Assembly (NCBI GenBank): GCA_965216695.1 | Contig: OZ244212.1 | Location: 1,116,001 to 1,180,000 of the forward strand | Length of the DNA stretch: 64,000 bases | Reading direction: 5' to 3' | Source of the DNA: G965216695 sp965216695 | GTDB lineage: Bacteria > Pseudomonadota > Gammaproteobacteria > Pseudomonadales > Azotimanducaceae | Shown here: one piece after another, positions 1 to 9,090 of the stretch | Numbering within the stretch: position 1 is the first letter of the stretch | Layout of the letters: every line of letters starts with the position of its first letter | The notes under the pieces: model-generated | What the model saw: only the letters and a program-made list of their open reading frames with translations | Database searches by the model: none | Told to the model about the DNA's origin: nothing | Made by a program: the position numbers and the translations under genes

Positions 1-2
1 AG

Positions 3-578
3 GGGACCGCTGACGGCGACTTCGTTGCCTACGATGCCGCAGACGGAGAAACGTTGTGGCGCTACGACGTTCAACGCGGCGTTACCGCAGCGCCCATCAG
101 CTACACGCTGGACGGCAGGCAACACATCGCGCTACCGGTGGGCTGGGGCGGCATGGCATCTTTCGGCCTCGCGCCGTTCCGTAAGTACGGCTGGAAATAC
201 AAAGGCCAAGGCATCCGGTTGCTCTCGTTCAGCCTGCAAGGGCGCGCAAAGTTACCGCCGCGAACGCGGGACCGGTTCGAATTCAACGCGGTAGACACCG
301 GAACACAACCGATCAACGAAGAATTGGCCTCGGCCGGGTATGTGCTGTATCACCAGTCATCATGCGCGCTCTGCCACGGCTCCGATGTCCATTCGGTGGG
401 CGCCGGCGCGCCCGATCTGCGGGAGTCGGCATTCGTGCAGGATTACTCGGCGTTCCGCTCGGTGATCGTCGAAGGCGCGCTCCTGTCCCGGGGCATGCCG
501 ATGTTCGACGACCTTACGGAAAACGAGGTTCGATCCGTGTTCGAGTACATAAAGCAACAGACACGTCTGGCCGAGTGA
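3..578 (+). CDS. PQQ-dependent quinohemoprotein dehydrogenase, C-terminal part (5' end outside window)
   Basis: The reading frame is open from the first bases of the window, so the gene starts upstream. The visible 191 residues hold the end of a PQQ beta-propeller (YDAADGETLWRYD and a following VTAAPI strand, as in the last blades of alcohol dehydrogenases) joined to a cytochrome c domain with one heme site, CALCHG, followed by a GMPMF segment that can carry the axial methionine. This order, propeller then heme domain, is that of type II quinohemoprotein alcohol dehydrogenases, which are periplasmic and pass substrate electrons to the respiratory chain. The substrate cannot be told from this fragment. 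The next gene on the same strand starts 62 bases on. Confidence 0.85.
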   Translation, partial: GTADGDFVAYDAADGETLWRYDVQRGVTAAPISYTLDGRQHIALPVGWGGMASFGLAPFRKYGWKYKGQGIRLLSFSLQGRAKLPPRTRDRFEFNAVDTGTQPINEELASAGYVLYHQSSCALCHGSDVHSVGAGAPDLRESAFVQDYSAFRSVIVEGALLSRGMPMFDDLTENEVRSVFEYIKQQTRLAE

Positions 579-639
579 TCCGCCGCCGGCTTGCAGCCCT
601 CTTTCGTCTACCGGTGGTTCGACTATCGGTGGTTCAACG

Positions 640-1515
640 TTGAACGACCCTCTACCAACCCTCGAACCGCCCAGACCCACGAGCGACTGGACCCGGGCCA
701 TGGCTGACGTGGCATCCCACGGGTTGGCACTCGTTCCCGATGCGCTCTCCCGCGAAACGTGCGCACGCGCCCGGGATGCGTTGTTTCAGGCGGCGCACAA
801 CGACCGCACGCGGGGACATGAAACGCACGGATTTGCGCTGGATACGGATCGCAACAACCAACGCGTCTGGAACCTGCTGAATCGTGATCCGGTGTTCGCC
901 GATATTGCGGAACATCCGCTTGCGCTGCATGCGGTGAAAACTGTGCTCGGTTGGCCGGCGCTATTGAGTAACATTTCCGCGAACATCGCCGAACCCGGCG
1001 CAAGCCCCGGCGTGTTGCACGCAGATCAGGTGTTCGTACCGGAACCGTGGCCTGCACTGCCTCAGGGGATCAACGTAGCCTGGTGCCTGGACGACGTAAC
1101 CAGAACCAACGGCGCTACAGAATTCGTTCCCGGAAGCCATCTGCTTGCGAGAAGCCCGTTGCCCGAGGATCAGGACATCACGACCGTCCCAATCGAAGCC
1201 CCGGCGGGGAGCGCCGTGATTTTCGAAAGCCGCACATGGCATCGCGCCGGCGCAAACTGCTCTGAGAAGGACCTGCGGCCGGTCGTATTTCCGTTCTACA
1301 CAACGACCGTGTATCGAACCCAGGAGAACTGGTTTCTGTCGCTCGACCCTCGTGTGTTGCGCACCGCGTCGCCCACGCTCAAGACGCTGCTCGCCTATCA
1401 CAGCGACGGTTTCGGGCTCGTGTTCGGTGAGTCACCAGAGGCGTACGCACTGGAAACGCTGCCTGCATCACCCGCTCACGCGTTGCTGCGCGCCTCGGCT
1501 GCCGACGCCGACTGA
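640..1515 (+). CDS. Phytanoyl-CoA dioxygenase (PhyH) family protein
   Basis: A 291-residue Fe(II)/2-oxoglutarate oxygenase of the PhyH family. The metal-binding facial triad is visible as HAD (H-x-D, in GVLHADQVF) and a distal His in TWHRAGAN; the segment GATEFVPGSH is the usual family stretch between them. Members hydroxylate the alpha carbon of acyl-CoAs or various small molecules; the substrate here is unknown. The first codon is TTG at 640; an in-frame ATG at 700 is the alternative start and would remove 20 poorly conserved residues. Its 3' end overlaps the convergent antiporter gene by 40 bases, so the two transcripts are antisense to each other there. Confidence 0.85.
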   Translation: MNDPLPTLEPPRPTSDWTRAMADVASHGLALVPDALSRETCARARDALFQAAHNDRTRGHETHGFALDTDRNNQRVWNLLNRDPVFADIAEHPLALHAVKTVLGWPALLSNISANIAEPGASPGVLHADQVFVPEPWPALPQGINVAWCLDDVTRTNGATEFVPGSHLLARSPLPEDQDITTVPIEAPAGSAVIFESRTWHRAGANCSEKDLRPVVFPFYTTTVYRTQENWFLSLDPRVLRTASPTLKTLLAYHSDGFGLVFGESPEAYALETLPASPAHALLRASAADAD

Positions 1516-2726
1516 GTAAGTTCGAAACGGCGCAACAACCACGGCATCGTCGGTGCCTGCACCAGCAGCGTGAATAGCACGACTCCAAACGCCATCGACT
1601 GTATCGTCCACCAGTATTCCAGCTCCACCGGCAGCGAAAGCGCCAACGCGAGCGTGACCGCCCCACGCAAACCACCCCAGACGACCACCGCCTGGTAGCG
1701 GGCCGGCGTATGCCGCCCGGGCATTAGGTTCAGAAGGCCAAATCCAGACACCGTGGTGACGAGCCGCGCCGCGAAGACGGCGACTATGGCGATCAGCATA
1801 GCCAGCCAACGTTCGGTGAACATCGCCACGGTGATCGTGAGTCCCATCAGCAGGAAAACGCTGCCGTTCGCCCCGAACGCCAGCGCGTCCCAGAAGAAAT
1901 CGACACTGCGGCGGTCCACGCGCTCCCGCGCCCGGTCCGCCAGCAACAAGCCGACCACCAGAGAGGCCATTACGCCCGACACATGCAGCACCGCTTCCGC
2001 AATCAGAAAACTGCCATAGGCGCCGGCGAGCGTAGCAATTGCCCACGTGATCGGGTCGTCCAGCACACCGCTCACGAATCGGATCACACCACCCACCGCC
2101 GCACCGACGAGCGCGCCGCCGACAAAGGTCACGAGAAACTGCCAAACGACACCGGCCGGTGTGATCTCATCCGCCGACATCGTCGCCATCGACAGAAGCA
2201 ACGCAAACACGACAATGGCCGTTGCGTCATTGAACAGACTCTCCCCTTCCAACAACACACCGAGTCGCTCCGGCGCGCCGAGCGTTTTGAGCTGCGAAAC
2301 GACCGCGACCGGATCTGTGGCAGCCAGTAACGCCCCCGCAAGCAGCGCGGCGATCCATGGAAAGCCGCTTGCGTGGCCAATGCCGTAGTACAGCAGCACC
2401 CCCGTGATCGCCGTCGTCGCGACCAGACCGACAACTGCCATGAACAGCACGGCTGGCAGATTCGCGCGGAGCGCTTCTGGCGGAAGCTTGTACGCGGCAT
2501 CGAACACCAGAACAGGGAGGAACACGAAGAAAATCAGATCGTGAAAATCGGCCGCGCGGATACCGGTATCCACACCGAGCCCCAGCGTGACCGCATGCGC
2601 GGCCACCGCACCCAGGAGAACCAGAATCGGGCTTTGCGGTAGACGGAGCCAGCGGCTCAGTGGCTGGGCAAGCAGCGCGAGCACCAATAGCACGACCAGA
2701 AATCCCACGACGAATTGCACGGTCAT
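1476..2726 (-). CDS. Na+/H+ antiporter, CPA1 (NhaP-type) family
   Basis: A 416-residue inner-membrane cation/proton antiporter with about 12 hydrophobic segments. The ion-binding core is clear: ATDPVAV followed by LLEGESLFNDATAIV, the CPA1 signature, and a later WGGLRGAVTLALAL helix. No long cytoplasmic C-terminal domain is present; the protein ends soon after the last membrane helix. I chose the ATG at 2726 because GGAGGGG lies just upstream, in preference to a start ten codons earlier. It probably exports Na+ or K+ for pH and salt balance. The gene stands alone and diverges from the TauE-family gene across an AT-rich promoter region. Confidence 0.92.
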   Translation of the reverse strand: MTVQFVVGFLVVLLVLALLAQPLSRWLRLPQSPILVLLGAVAAHAVTLGLGVDTGIRAADFHDLIFFVFLPVLVFDAAYKLPPEALRANLPAVLFMAVVGLVATTAITGVLLYYGIGHASGFPWIAALLAGALLAATDPVAVVSQLKTLGAPERLGVLLEGESLFNDATAIVVFALLLSMATMSADEITPAGVVWQFLVTFVGGALVGAAVGGVIRFVSGVLDDPITWAIATLAGAYGSFLIAEAVLHVSGVMASLVVGLLLADRARERVDRRSVDFFWDALAFGANGSVFLLMGLTITVAMFTERWLAMLIAIVAVFAARLVTTVSGFGLLNLMPGRHTPARYQAVVVWGGLRGAVTLALALSLPVELEYWWTIQSMAFGVVLFTLLVQAPTMPWLLRRFELTQSASAAEARSNA

Positions 2727-2866
2727 CTGGTCCCCTCCAAGAATGCTGCGAACCACCGATCGTGACCGCTGGCATCCGATTGTGCCAAGCGTGCGGCATC
2801 ATACGATCGCCTGTATCGCTTCAAGTGATTGTTTTTTAATAATAAATATTTGGGCCGGCACACGGC

Positions 2867-2904
2867 TTTACTCTTTTAAACATTTAGGTTATAAAGTTAT
2901 AACC
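2867..2904 (+). promoter_or_regulatory. Candidate sigma-70 promoter overlapped by an 18-bp palindrome
   Basis: The 286-base gap between the antiporter and TauE-family genes (2727-3012) is AT-rich compared with its surroundings. On the + strand a -35-like TTTACT (2867-2872) is followed after 17 bases by TATAAA (2890-2895). The -10 lies within GGTTATAAAGTTATAACC (2887-2904), two 8-base arms separated by AG. This would place transcription start near 2902 and leave a leader of about 110 bases. A repressor bound to the palindrome would block RNA polymerase. The promoter is a visual match only. Confidence 0.45.
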
Positions 2905-3012
2905 ATTTGTACTTAGCGTGTTGGCGGCCGATCGACGGACGCGCGGAGGAATTTCATTGACCAAGCATTCTGAAAACGCCCGGCAGGGTTTTCGCGCCCG
3001 CTCACGTCGGCT

Positions 3013-3834
3013 ATGCCGGGCCTGCGCCCCGACGCACTACCCGACACGGGCGGGGCTGGTCTAGTGGTGGCGGCACTGCTCGTACTTCCGGGTGCGGTCG
3101 CCATTGGTCTGAGCCTCGGCTTGCTCGGTTCCGGCGGTTCGATTCTGACCGTTCCGGTCCTGGTATATCTGGCTGGCCAGGAAGAAAAGGTGGCCATTGC
3201 CGGTTCGCTGGCCATCGTGGGCCTGATTGCACTGGTCGGCAGCGTACCTTATATCCGCGAACGGTTGGTGGAGTGGCGCAGCGTAGTTCTGTTCGGCGTG
3301 CCCGGTATGGCAGGCACATACCTGGGTGCCTGGTCATCCGTGTTCGTCTCGGGCGCTGTGCAGCTGTCGGTATTCGCCCTGGTAATGGTTGCAGCTGCGT
3401 ACCTGATGCTGAAACCGATCGAGGTGCAGCCCAGCGGGCCGCGGCGGGCATCCTGGCGCATAGGCGTCGACGGCGTCGCCGTAGGCGCGCTGACCGGATT
3501 CGTGGGCGTCGGCGGCGGCTTTCTGATCGTCCCGGCGCTCGTGCTGTTGGGCGGACTCTGCATGCATCGTGCCGTTGCGACGAGCCTGGTGGTGATTGCG
3601 ATGAAGTCTGCGGTTGGGTTCGCGACCTACGTCAACGTATTAACCGCGGAGGGCCTGCATCTGGATCTGAACGTGATCTCGCTTGTCGGAGCAGTCGGTA
3701 TTGCGGGCAGCCTGCTGGGTTCGTACGTTGCGCAAAAGATACCGAAGCAGCAATTGCAACGCGGTTTCGGCATCATGCTGATTGTGATGGGTGTTTTCAT
3801 CCTGTCTACGACGGCGCCCGGCGTCTTTCACTGA
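3013..3834 (+). CDS. TauE/SafE family sulfite/anion exporter-like membrane protein
   Basis: A 273-residue polytopic membrane protein of the TauE/SafE (DUF81) family. Two related halves each carry the glycine-rich motif of the family: LGLLGSGGSILTVPVL near residue 40 and GFVGVGGGFLIVPALVLL near residue 160, with eight or so hydrophobic segments in all. Members export sulfite, sulfoacetate or other organic anions, or are uncharacterised permeases. No Shine-Dalgarno sequence is evident before the ATG at 3013. It is followed by the small DUF2970 gene after 47 bases and may share its transcript. The upstream region carries a promoter with an overlapping palindrome. Confidence 0.88.
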   Translation: MPGLRPDALPDTGGAGLVVAALLVLPGAVAIGLSLGLLGSGGSILTVPVLVYLAGQEEKVAIAGSLAIVGLIALVGSVPYIRERLVEWRSVVLFGVPGMAGTYLGAWSSVFVSGAVQLSVFALVMVAAAYLMLKPIEVQPSGPRRASWRIGVDGVAVGALTGFVGVGGGFLIVPALVLLGGLCMHRAVATSLVVIAMKSAVGFATYVNVLTAEGLHLDLNVISLVGAVGIAGSLLGSYVAQKIPKQQLQRGFGIMLIVMGVFILSTTAPGVFH

Positions 3835-3881
3835 ACTTTCACCGCCGTCGACGCGACGCACCGCGGAGACCAACACGTGAG

Positions 3882-4121
3882 ATGAACGAACGTACCAACA
3901 GCACGTCAAGCGACGACGAAGAACCCGCACAGCCGCTGAAGATCCGGCAGATTGCCGCGAGTACGGTCGCGGCGGCGTTCGGCGTGCAGTCTCGCAAGAA
4001 CCGCGAACGGGATTTCTCGCGCGGCGACATCCGCCAGTTCATCATTGCCGGCATCCTCTTCACCGCCTTTTTTGTCGGCGCGGTCGTGGGCGTCGTCTCG
4101 TTGGTGTTGAGAAACACCTAG
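3882..4121 (+). CDS. DUF2970 family small membrane protein
   Basis: A 79-residue protein matching the DUF2970 pattern: an amphipathic N-terminal part (KIRQIAASTVAAAFGVQSRK), the conserved FGVQSRKNRERDF block, then one membrane helix (FIIAGILFTAFFVGAVVGVV) near the C-terminus. The family is small, single-pass and of unknown function, and occurs mostly in Gamma- and Betaproteobacteria, which helps place the organism. The ATG at 3882 is chosen because it gives the usual family length; the open frame extends upstream only as a shadow of the TauE-family gene. Confidence 0.85.
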   Translation: MNERTNSTSSDDEEPAQPLKIRQIAASTVAAAFGVQSRKNRERDFSRGDIRQFIIAGILFTAFFVGAVVGVVSLVLRNT

Positions 4122-4212
4122 TCCGATGACAACCACCGTGATTCCAGCCCGATGAGCAACCGAGTAACATCGGCTTCAACGAGTTGCTGCCAAAGCTACG
4201 GCTTTAACGTTC

Positions 4213-4827
4213 ATGCATCGAAACACAAACGCGCAACGGCTGGCGCTTGTTGCTTCGCTCTTGTGTGCAGTGTCGAGCACACACACCAGCGGACAATTGG
4301 CTGAAGAAGTCTCGGTACCCGAGCCGACCCACCTGCATGCCATCGCATCGGCCGACGGATCCCAAATCGTTTCATACACTGCTGTTGGCGAGATCGCAAG
4401 CGTCGACGCTACCGCCGTGATCGCGTCCATCGAGGTAGAAGGACACAACGGGCAAAGAGTTCGAGGAATAAAGGTTCAGATGCAGAATGCTACGACATCC
4501 TACGATATTTACATTACCGACAGCCTGCTCGCGGGTTTTCGGGCAGAGCTTCAGGAGCTGGAACACACCAAAGCGTGGTATGGCAAATGCCAAGCTAAGC
4601 GTATCTGCGTCCACGGTATTGCCAGATGCCGGCCCTCACAGTCGGAGCCGCAAGCGTACTGTCCCGCCCACTACACGACGCCGGACGCAGATCACGGGCT
4701 GATCCTAGCTACACCACACGGCGCGTTCTCCTTCCCGGGTGTTACCGCCTCACAACTCAACACCCTGATTGGAACCTTGGGGTCAGAGCAAAGGGACAGA
4801 ACAAAACCGCCGCAACGATCCCAGTAA
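4213..4827 (+). CDS. Hypothetical secreted protein with repeat-derived C-terminal tail
   Basis: I do not recognise this 204-residue protein. It starts with a plausible signal peptide (LALVASLLCAVSS, residues about 10-22), so it is probably exported. The middle contains an acidic/polar region and five cysteines between about residues 125 and 155 (GKCQAKRICVHG, RCRPSQ, YCPAHY), which could form disulfides in the periplasm. The last residues, LGSEQRDRTKPPQRSQ, are encoded by a copy of the dispersed repeat at 4777-4806 and the bases after it, so the native C-terminus probably lay near TLIGTL. The following LLM gene begins 31 bases downstream. Confidence 0.6.
   Translation: MHRNTNAQRLALVASLLCAVSSTHTSGQLAEEVSVPEPTHLHAIASADGSQIVSYTAVGEIASVDATAVIASIEVEGHNGQRVRGIKVQMQNATTSYDIYITDSLLAGFRAELQELEHTKAWYGKCQAKRICVHGIARCRPSQSEPQAYCPAHYTTPDADHGLILATPHGAFSFPGVTASQLNTLIGTLGSEQRDRTKPPQRSQ
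4777..4806 (+). repeat. Dispersed hairpin-repeat core, single unpaired copy (A)
   Basis: The 30 bases contain the core GGGGTCAGAGCAAAGGGACA followed by GAACAAAA. The same core forms long hairpins at 27369, 35367 and 37371 in this window. Here only one arm exists, with no inverted partner nearby. It lies inside the 3' end of a reading frame and encodes the tail GSEQRDRTK. Confidence 0.9.
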
Positions 4828-4858
4828 TCAGAGCGCTCACCGTGCAGGCCATCACCCA

Positions 4859-5776
4859 ATGAAATTCTGCGTCATCTTTCCCAACGTGATGTACCGCGAG
4901 GGCGCTTCCGGCGTGGAACGCCTGATCCGCGGCATCGAAACGATCGGGTTCGATCAGTTGGACATGTTCGATCACGTCGCAATGGGTTATCCGACCGATA
5001 CACGCCGCGCGCCGTTCTACTCCCCCGACATGCCGATCCTGGAAGCATTTACGTTACTGTCATTTGCCGCCGCGGTTACCCGGCGCATCGGACTGGGCAC
5101 CGGCGTGCTGGTTCTGCCGCAACGCTCGCCCACATTGGTTGCCAAACAGGTGGCCACACTCGACACGCTCAGCGAAGGCCGCATGCGGTTGGGTGTGGGC
5201 GTGGGCTGGCAGCGGGCGGAATACGAAGCCCTGGGACAGGATTTTCGGTCGCGCGGGCCACGGATGGACGAGGCGATTCAAATTCTGCGTGCGTACTGGC
5301 AGGAAGCACACGTGAATTTCGACGGCACGTATTACCAGCTGGACGAAATGGCGATGGAACCGAAACCGCCGCAAGGCGGTGGGATTCCGATCTGGATCGG
5401 CGGCACGAAACTACCGGCGCTCCGGCGCGCCGCGACACTCGGGGACGGTTGGATGGCCATGAGTGCCCCCGGCGATCCGCCATTACCCCATCAGCTCGCC
5501 ACGTTGCGTCGCTACGCCGACGCTGCGGGACGGGACTTCGCAACGCTCGGCCTTCAGATGGCGTTGTCGCCCGATCCGGAAGCCCCAGGCCGGCGCCGGG
5601 ATTTCTTTGCCGACCCGTTACGTATGCAAGCACGCGGAGCCGAGCTGTCGAAACTGGGATTCAACAGTTTGGCGATCGACTGCGTACCGCTGTTTCAAAA
5701 CGGCCACCGCACGGTTGCCGCTCTGCTCGACTATCTGCAGGAAGTGTACGACCATCTGGTTCCGCTGCGCGGCTGA
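4859..5776 (+). CDS. LLM class flavin/F420-dependent oxidoreductase
   Basis: A 305-residue TIM-barrel protein of the bacterial luciferase-like (LLM) superfamily. Typical blocks are visible: IETIGFDQLDMFDHVA, RIGLGTGVLVLPQRSP, VATLDTLSEGRMRLGVGVGW and IPIWIGG followed by RRAATLGDGW. This fits the group of F420- or FMN-dependent oxidoreductases with TIGR036xx profiles. The cofactor and substrate cannot be settled by reading. The ATG at 4859 starts the conserved KFCVIFPN strand. It is one of six LLM genes in the window and precedes a CoA-transferase gene on the same strand by 67 bases, which suggests a shared catabolic role. Confidence 0.88.
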   Translation: MKFCVIFPNVMYREGASGVERLIRGIETIGFDQLDMFDHVAMGYPTDTRRAPFYSPDMPILEAFTLLSFAAAVTRRIGLGTGVLVLPQRSPTLVAKQVATLDTLSEGRMRLGVGVGWQRAEYEALGQDFRSRGPRMDEAIQILRAYWQEAHVNFDGTYYQLDEMAMEPKPPQGGGIPIWIGGTKLPALRRAATLGDGWMAMSAPGDPPLPHQLATLRRYADAAGRDFATLGLQMALSPDPEAPGRRRDFFADPLRMQARGAELSKLGFNSLAIDCVPLFQNGHRTVAALLDYLQEVYDHLVPLRG

Positions 5777-5843
5777 GCCCACCGGGAATGCCGTCGCGGC
5801 GTCACTCGTCGCCGTCCCAGCCCATCAACAGTAGGGCCCGGAA

Positions 5844-7109
5844 ATGGCCTTCGCGGAGATGCCCATGCCCTCCTCACGAGAAGACGCTAGCCCGCCATCC
5901 GGCCGTTCGAACCGCCGAGGCCCGCTGAGTGGAATCACCATCATCGATTGCAGCCAGGCATACGCGGGCCCCTTCGGAACCGTACTGCTCGCCGATCTCG
6001 GCGCCAACGTCATCAAGGTGGAACCGCCGCACGGCGATGGATTTCGCCTCGTCGCCCCATACCCGCCGGAGTATGAACACGCGTTCAAACACGGCGAAAG
6101 CGGCGCCGACTTCGGCATCCCGTTTGCGTCAGTAAATCGCAACAAGCGCAGCGTCTGCCTCGATCTGAAAGATTCCGGTGATCGGGAAACGCTGCTGCAG
6201 CTCTGTGAACAGGCCGATGCAATCGTCGAAAATATGCGCGCTGGCGTTATGGACCGATTGGGCCTCGACTACGAAACCATCGCGACCCGCAATCCAAAAA
6301 TCGTCTACGCAACCGTGCGCGGCTACGGGGACGGCCGTACAGGTGCTAGCCCCTACGTTGACTGGCCCTGTCTGGACGTTGCCGGCCAGAGCGTCGGCGG
6401 TCTCGTGGAAGCTACCGGCGACCTGTTTCCGATAGCCATTGCCGACATCTATCCGGGCACCCTGATGGCGCTCGGGTTAGTCTCCGCGGTAGTGCAGGCA
6501 CAGCGTACCGGCAAAGGAGAGTTCGTGGACGTGGCCATGTACGACAGCATGCTTACACTCCTGAAATCTAACGTGGCGGCATTCTCGATGACCGGCAAAG
6601 AACCCGCACCCGGCAGGCGTGCGCTGGTTCCCTTCGGGCTGTTTCCGGCACGCGACGGACGTATCGCTATTGCCGCACCCGTAGAGAAACACTGGGCCAT
6701 TCTGTGCGAGATCATGGGGCGAGACGATCTCGTAAAAGACGAGCGTACCCAGTCGAATGCCCGGCGGGTCGCCAACCATACCTTCACCGAACAGCAGATT
6801 GGCGAATGGACGCGCGCACTCACCAAGCAGCAGATTGTGGAACGTCTCGGGGGCCGCGTACCGTGCGGACCTGCGAATACAATGCAGGAGGTTTTCGACG
6901 ACCCCCACGTTGCGGCAAGGCAGATGCTCGAACCCTGTGAGCTGCCGGGGAACAATCCGTCCATTGCGCTTGCCGCCAACCCAATCCGTTTCAAAGAAAC
7001 CGCGACAACGCTATATCAGCCCCCGCCGCGTCTGGGCGAACACACCGAAGAGGTGATGGCCGAGTTCGGAATCCGCCCGCGCCGGGCCAAGCGCGGGCAA
7101 CCCGATTAA
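5844..7109 (+). CDS. CaiB/BaiF family (class III) CoA-transferase
   Basis: A 421-residue class III CoA-transferase. The N-terminal Rossmann part shows GITIIDCSQAYAGPFGTVLLADLGANVIKVEPP, NRNKRSVCLDLK and the aspartate in PCLDVAGQSVGGL that corresponds to the acyl-carrying catalytic Asp of the family. These enzymes move CoA between acids, for example activating a carboxylate with succinyl-CoA. The acid is unknown. Two further in-frame ATGs lie at 5859 and 5865, the latter with GCGGAG upstream, so the true start may be slightly later. Its stop overlaps the stop of the convergent quinoprotein gene by four bases. Confidence 0.9.
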   Translation: MAFAEMPMPSSREDASPPSGRSNRRGPLSGITIIDCSQAYAGPFGTVLLADLGANVIKVEPPHGDGFRLVAPYPPEYEHAFKHGESGADFGIPFASVNRNKRSVCLDLKDSGDRETLLQLCEQADAIVENMRAGVMDRLGLDYETIATRNPKIVYATVRGYGDGRTGASPYVDWPCLDVAGQSVGGLVEATGDLFPIAIADIYPGTLMALGLVSAVVQAQRTGKGEFVDVAMYDSMLTLLKSNVAAFSMTGKEPAPGRRALVPFGLFPARDGRIAIAAPVEKHWAILCEIMGRDDLVKDERTQSNARRVANHTFTEQQIGEWTRALTKQQIVERLGGRVPCGPANTMQEVFDDPHVAARQMLEPCELPGNNPSIALAANPIRFKETATTLYQPPPRLGEHTEEVMAEFGIRPRRAKRGQPD

Positions 7110-9055
7110 CGTTCGTCCACCTCGTACACGAGCAGCACGTTTCCAGGCATCTTCCCTGCAAAACCATAACCCGAATTGACGATCAGCAGACCGTCATGCG
7201 CAATCGGCGCACTTCCCCCACCCATTGACCCGCCATGCGCTTCCGCACCATTAACCGATTCGTATGCCACGTTGGTATCTTCCTGCCACAATACCTTGCC
7301 GTTTCCGGCATCGTAGATGCGCACGTAGCCGTCATTCGCACCGGCAAGCACGAGCTCCGGCGTAACACTGATTGCGCCCGAGTAGCCGGGGAAACACGCC
7401 GGACGGCCGTTACACACGTCGTCTTTAGAGGGCGCTTTCCAGACGTACTCTCCGCTCACGACATCGAGCGCATAGATTCCCGGCCGAGGCGGCTCATCGT
7501 ACTCATTGCCGTCGGGTACGTCGCTGACAGGGATGTACGCCATACCCCCCTGCGCGGCAATGCCGAAATGAATCCCCGCCACCACACCGCCGCGGCCAAC
7601 CTTGTTCAGCCACAAACGCTTGCCGGTGTTCGGATCCAGGCCCACCGCCTGGCCGCCTTTGTCGCCAGCAATCACATACTCTCGTCCATCCCTGCCCTGG
7701 GCGAGTACCGCCCCGGCGCCGTAATCGAAATCCGGCCCGTCCTCCTCGGGGCAGTTGTCTTGTACGACCTCTTCGCAGGAGCCGTTCCACACGTCGCCGA
7801 CCGTTGCCTGAAAAATCCAGCGGATCTTGCCGTCATCGAGCCCCATCGCAACAACCGCATCGCTCGTCTCGGTCGCGGGCGAGGAATAGTTGTCGCCCAC
7901 TGTCACGTACAGCTGGCCACGCTTCTGGTCGACGGCGGCGCTGCTCCATACCGGTGCGCCCGAAGGCCCGAACTGCTGCGCCCCTGACGGATTCTGCCCA
8001 CGCAATCTGGGCCGCTGATCGATCAGATGAGACCGCCACTTCTCATCGCCGGTTGTTGCATCGAGTGCAACGATCGCGCCCCGGAACGTACAACACGGAT
8101 ACTTCGGGTCAGTTGCGGCACCCTCTTCCAGTGACGACGTGGGCACGTAGAGCGTATCCCCCACCAACGTCGCGGTGCCGGTGAGCGTGAGTGCATGGTG
8201 ATCATCCATGCGCTTCTTCCACAACTGCTTGCCGGTAAATGCCTCTACCGCATACTGATTGCCAATCAGGTCGCCGAAGTACAGCGTCGGCTTGGCTCTA
8301 CGATCGCCCGCGTCCCAGGAGCTGATTACGATACCGGTGCGCACCTCGGCCGCGGCGCGGAACGTCCAGCGTGCGCAGCCGGACTCCTGGTCGAGTGCGT
8401 ACACCAAACCTTCGTGGCTCCCCACGAATATTGCACCACCCGCAAGCGCAGGCTGCGAACGTGCCCGCAGCGCTCCCGGGTAGGCCAACGCCCACTTCAG
8501 CTTCAGCGACCCTACGTTCGAGCGGTCGACGCCCGCAACATCACCGGGAATGAAGTGCCGATTGTCCGGCGCAAAGCCCCAACCCAACAGTGCCGGCGGC
8601 TTGCGCCGGTCGAACCGGCGTGCTTTTCCCTTGCACATCTTGACCGGCGGCGCTTCTGCCGCCGTGCCGAGCTTTCGGGAAGACAGGTATTCGGACACCG
8701 CAACCTTGTCCGCGTGGTCGACGTGCGCGGTCTGCACCTTCATGACACCGTCGGTCATCGCCCGCAGAATTGTCTCGGGAACCATCGTGTTGAGCAGGAA
8801 GCGTTGCGGCGCTCGGTTCAATCCCTGCTCATGGCAGCTCGCGCATACGCGATCGTAGACCGCTTTGCCACGCGCCGCCGTCGCGGCGTCTATATTTGCG
8901 CTGATGTCCTGGTACGCGTCCGACGCAGCACGGGGTGCCGGCTCACCGCCGTCGGCGGTGGCGGCGTTCGCAGGCGCCGCGCAGAGCCACAACACGCCAA
9001 ATGCCATCAGTAGCGCAGATTGGGCGCACACCGGCCCACGATAAAACATCAACAC
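7106..9055 (-). CDS. Quinohemoprotein dehydrogenase with N-terminal cytochrome c domain, polyvinyl-alcohol-dehydrogenase-like
   Basis: A 649-residue exported protein: signal peptide (residues about 12-32), one heme c site CASCH at 71-75, then a PQQ-type beta-propeller from about residue 165 to the end. The order heme domain first, propeller second, and blocks such as LYFGDLIGNQYAV and GPSGAPVWSSAAVD resemble polyvinyl alcohol dehydrogenase (EC 1.1.2.6) rather than methanol dehydrogenases. It would oxidise a secondary alcohol or polyol in the periplasm and reduce a cytochrome. AGGAGGAG sits nine bases before the GTG at 9055; an ATG at 9049 is the alternative. Whether PVA-like polymers are the substrate is unproven. 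Confidence 0.85.
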   Translation of the reverse strand: MLMFYRGPVCAQSALLMAFGVLWLCAAPANAATADGGEPAPRAASDAYQDISANIDAATAARGKAVYDRVCASCHEQGLNRAPQRFLLNTMVPETILRAMTDGVMKVQTAHVDHADKVAVSEYLSSRKLGTAAEAPPVKMCKGKARRFDRRKPPALLGWGFAPDNRHFIPGDVAGVDRSNVGSLKLKWALAYPGALRARSQPALAGGAIFVGSHEGLVYALDQESGCARWTFRAAAEVRTGIVISSWDAGDRRAKPTLYFGDLIGNQYAVEAFTGKQLWKKRMDDHHALTLTGTATLVGDTLYVPTSSLEEGAATDPKYPCCTFRGAIVALDATTGDEKWRSHLIDQRPRLRGQNPSGAQQFGPSGAPVWSSAAVDQKRGQLYVTVGDNYSSPATETSDAVVAMGLDDGKIRWIFQATVGDVWNGSCEEVVQDNCPEEDGPDFDYGAGAVLAQGRDGREYVIAGDKGGQAVGLDPNTGKRLWLNKVGRGGVVAGIHFGIAAQGGMAYIPVSDVPDGNEYDEPPRPGIYALDVVSGEYVWKAPSKDDVCNGRPACFPGYSGAISVTPELVLAGANDGYVRIYDAGNGKVLWQEDTNVAYESVNGAEAHGGSMGGGSAPIAHDGLLIVNSGYGFAGKMPGNVLLVYEVDER

Positions 9056-9090
9056 GATTGTTCTCCTCCTGTTTACTTGATGTCAGCGCA

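Noticed and set aside
3273..3881. Open frame running through most of the TauE-family gene into the DUF2970 gene
   Set aside because: Arg-rich out-of-frame shadow of a GC-rich gene; only the part from 3882 matches a family.
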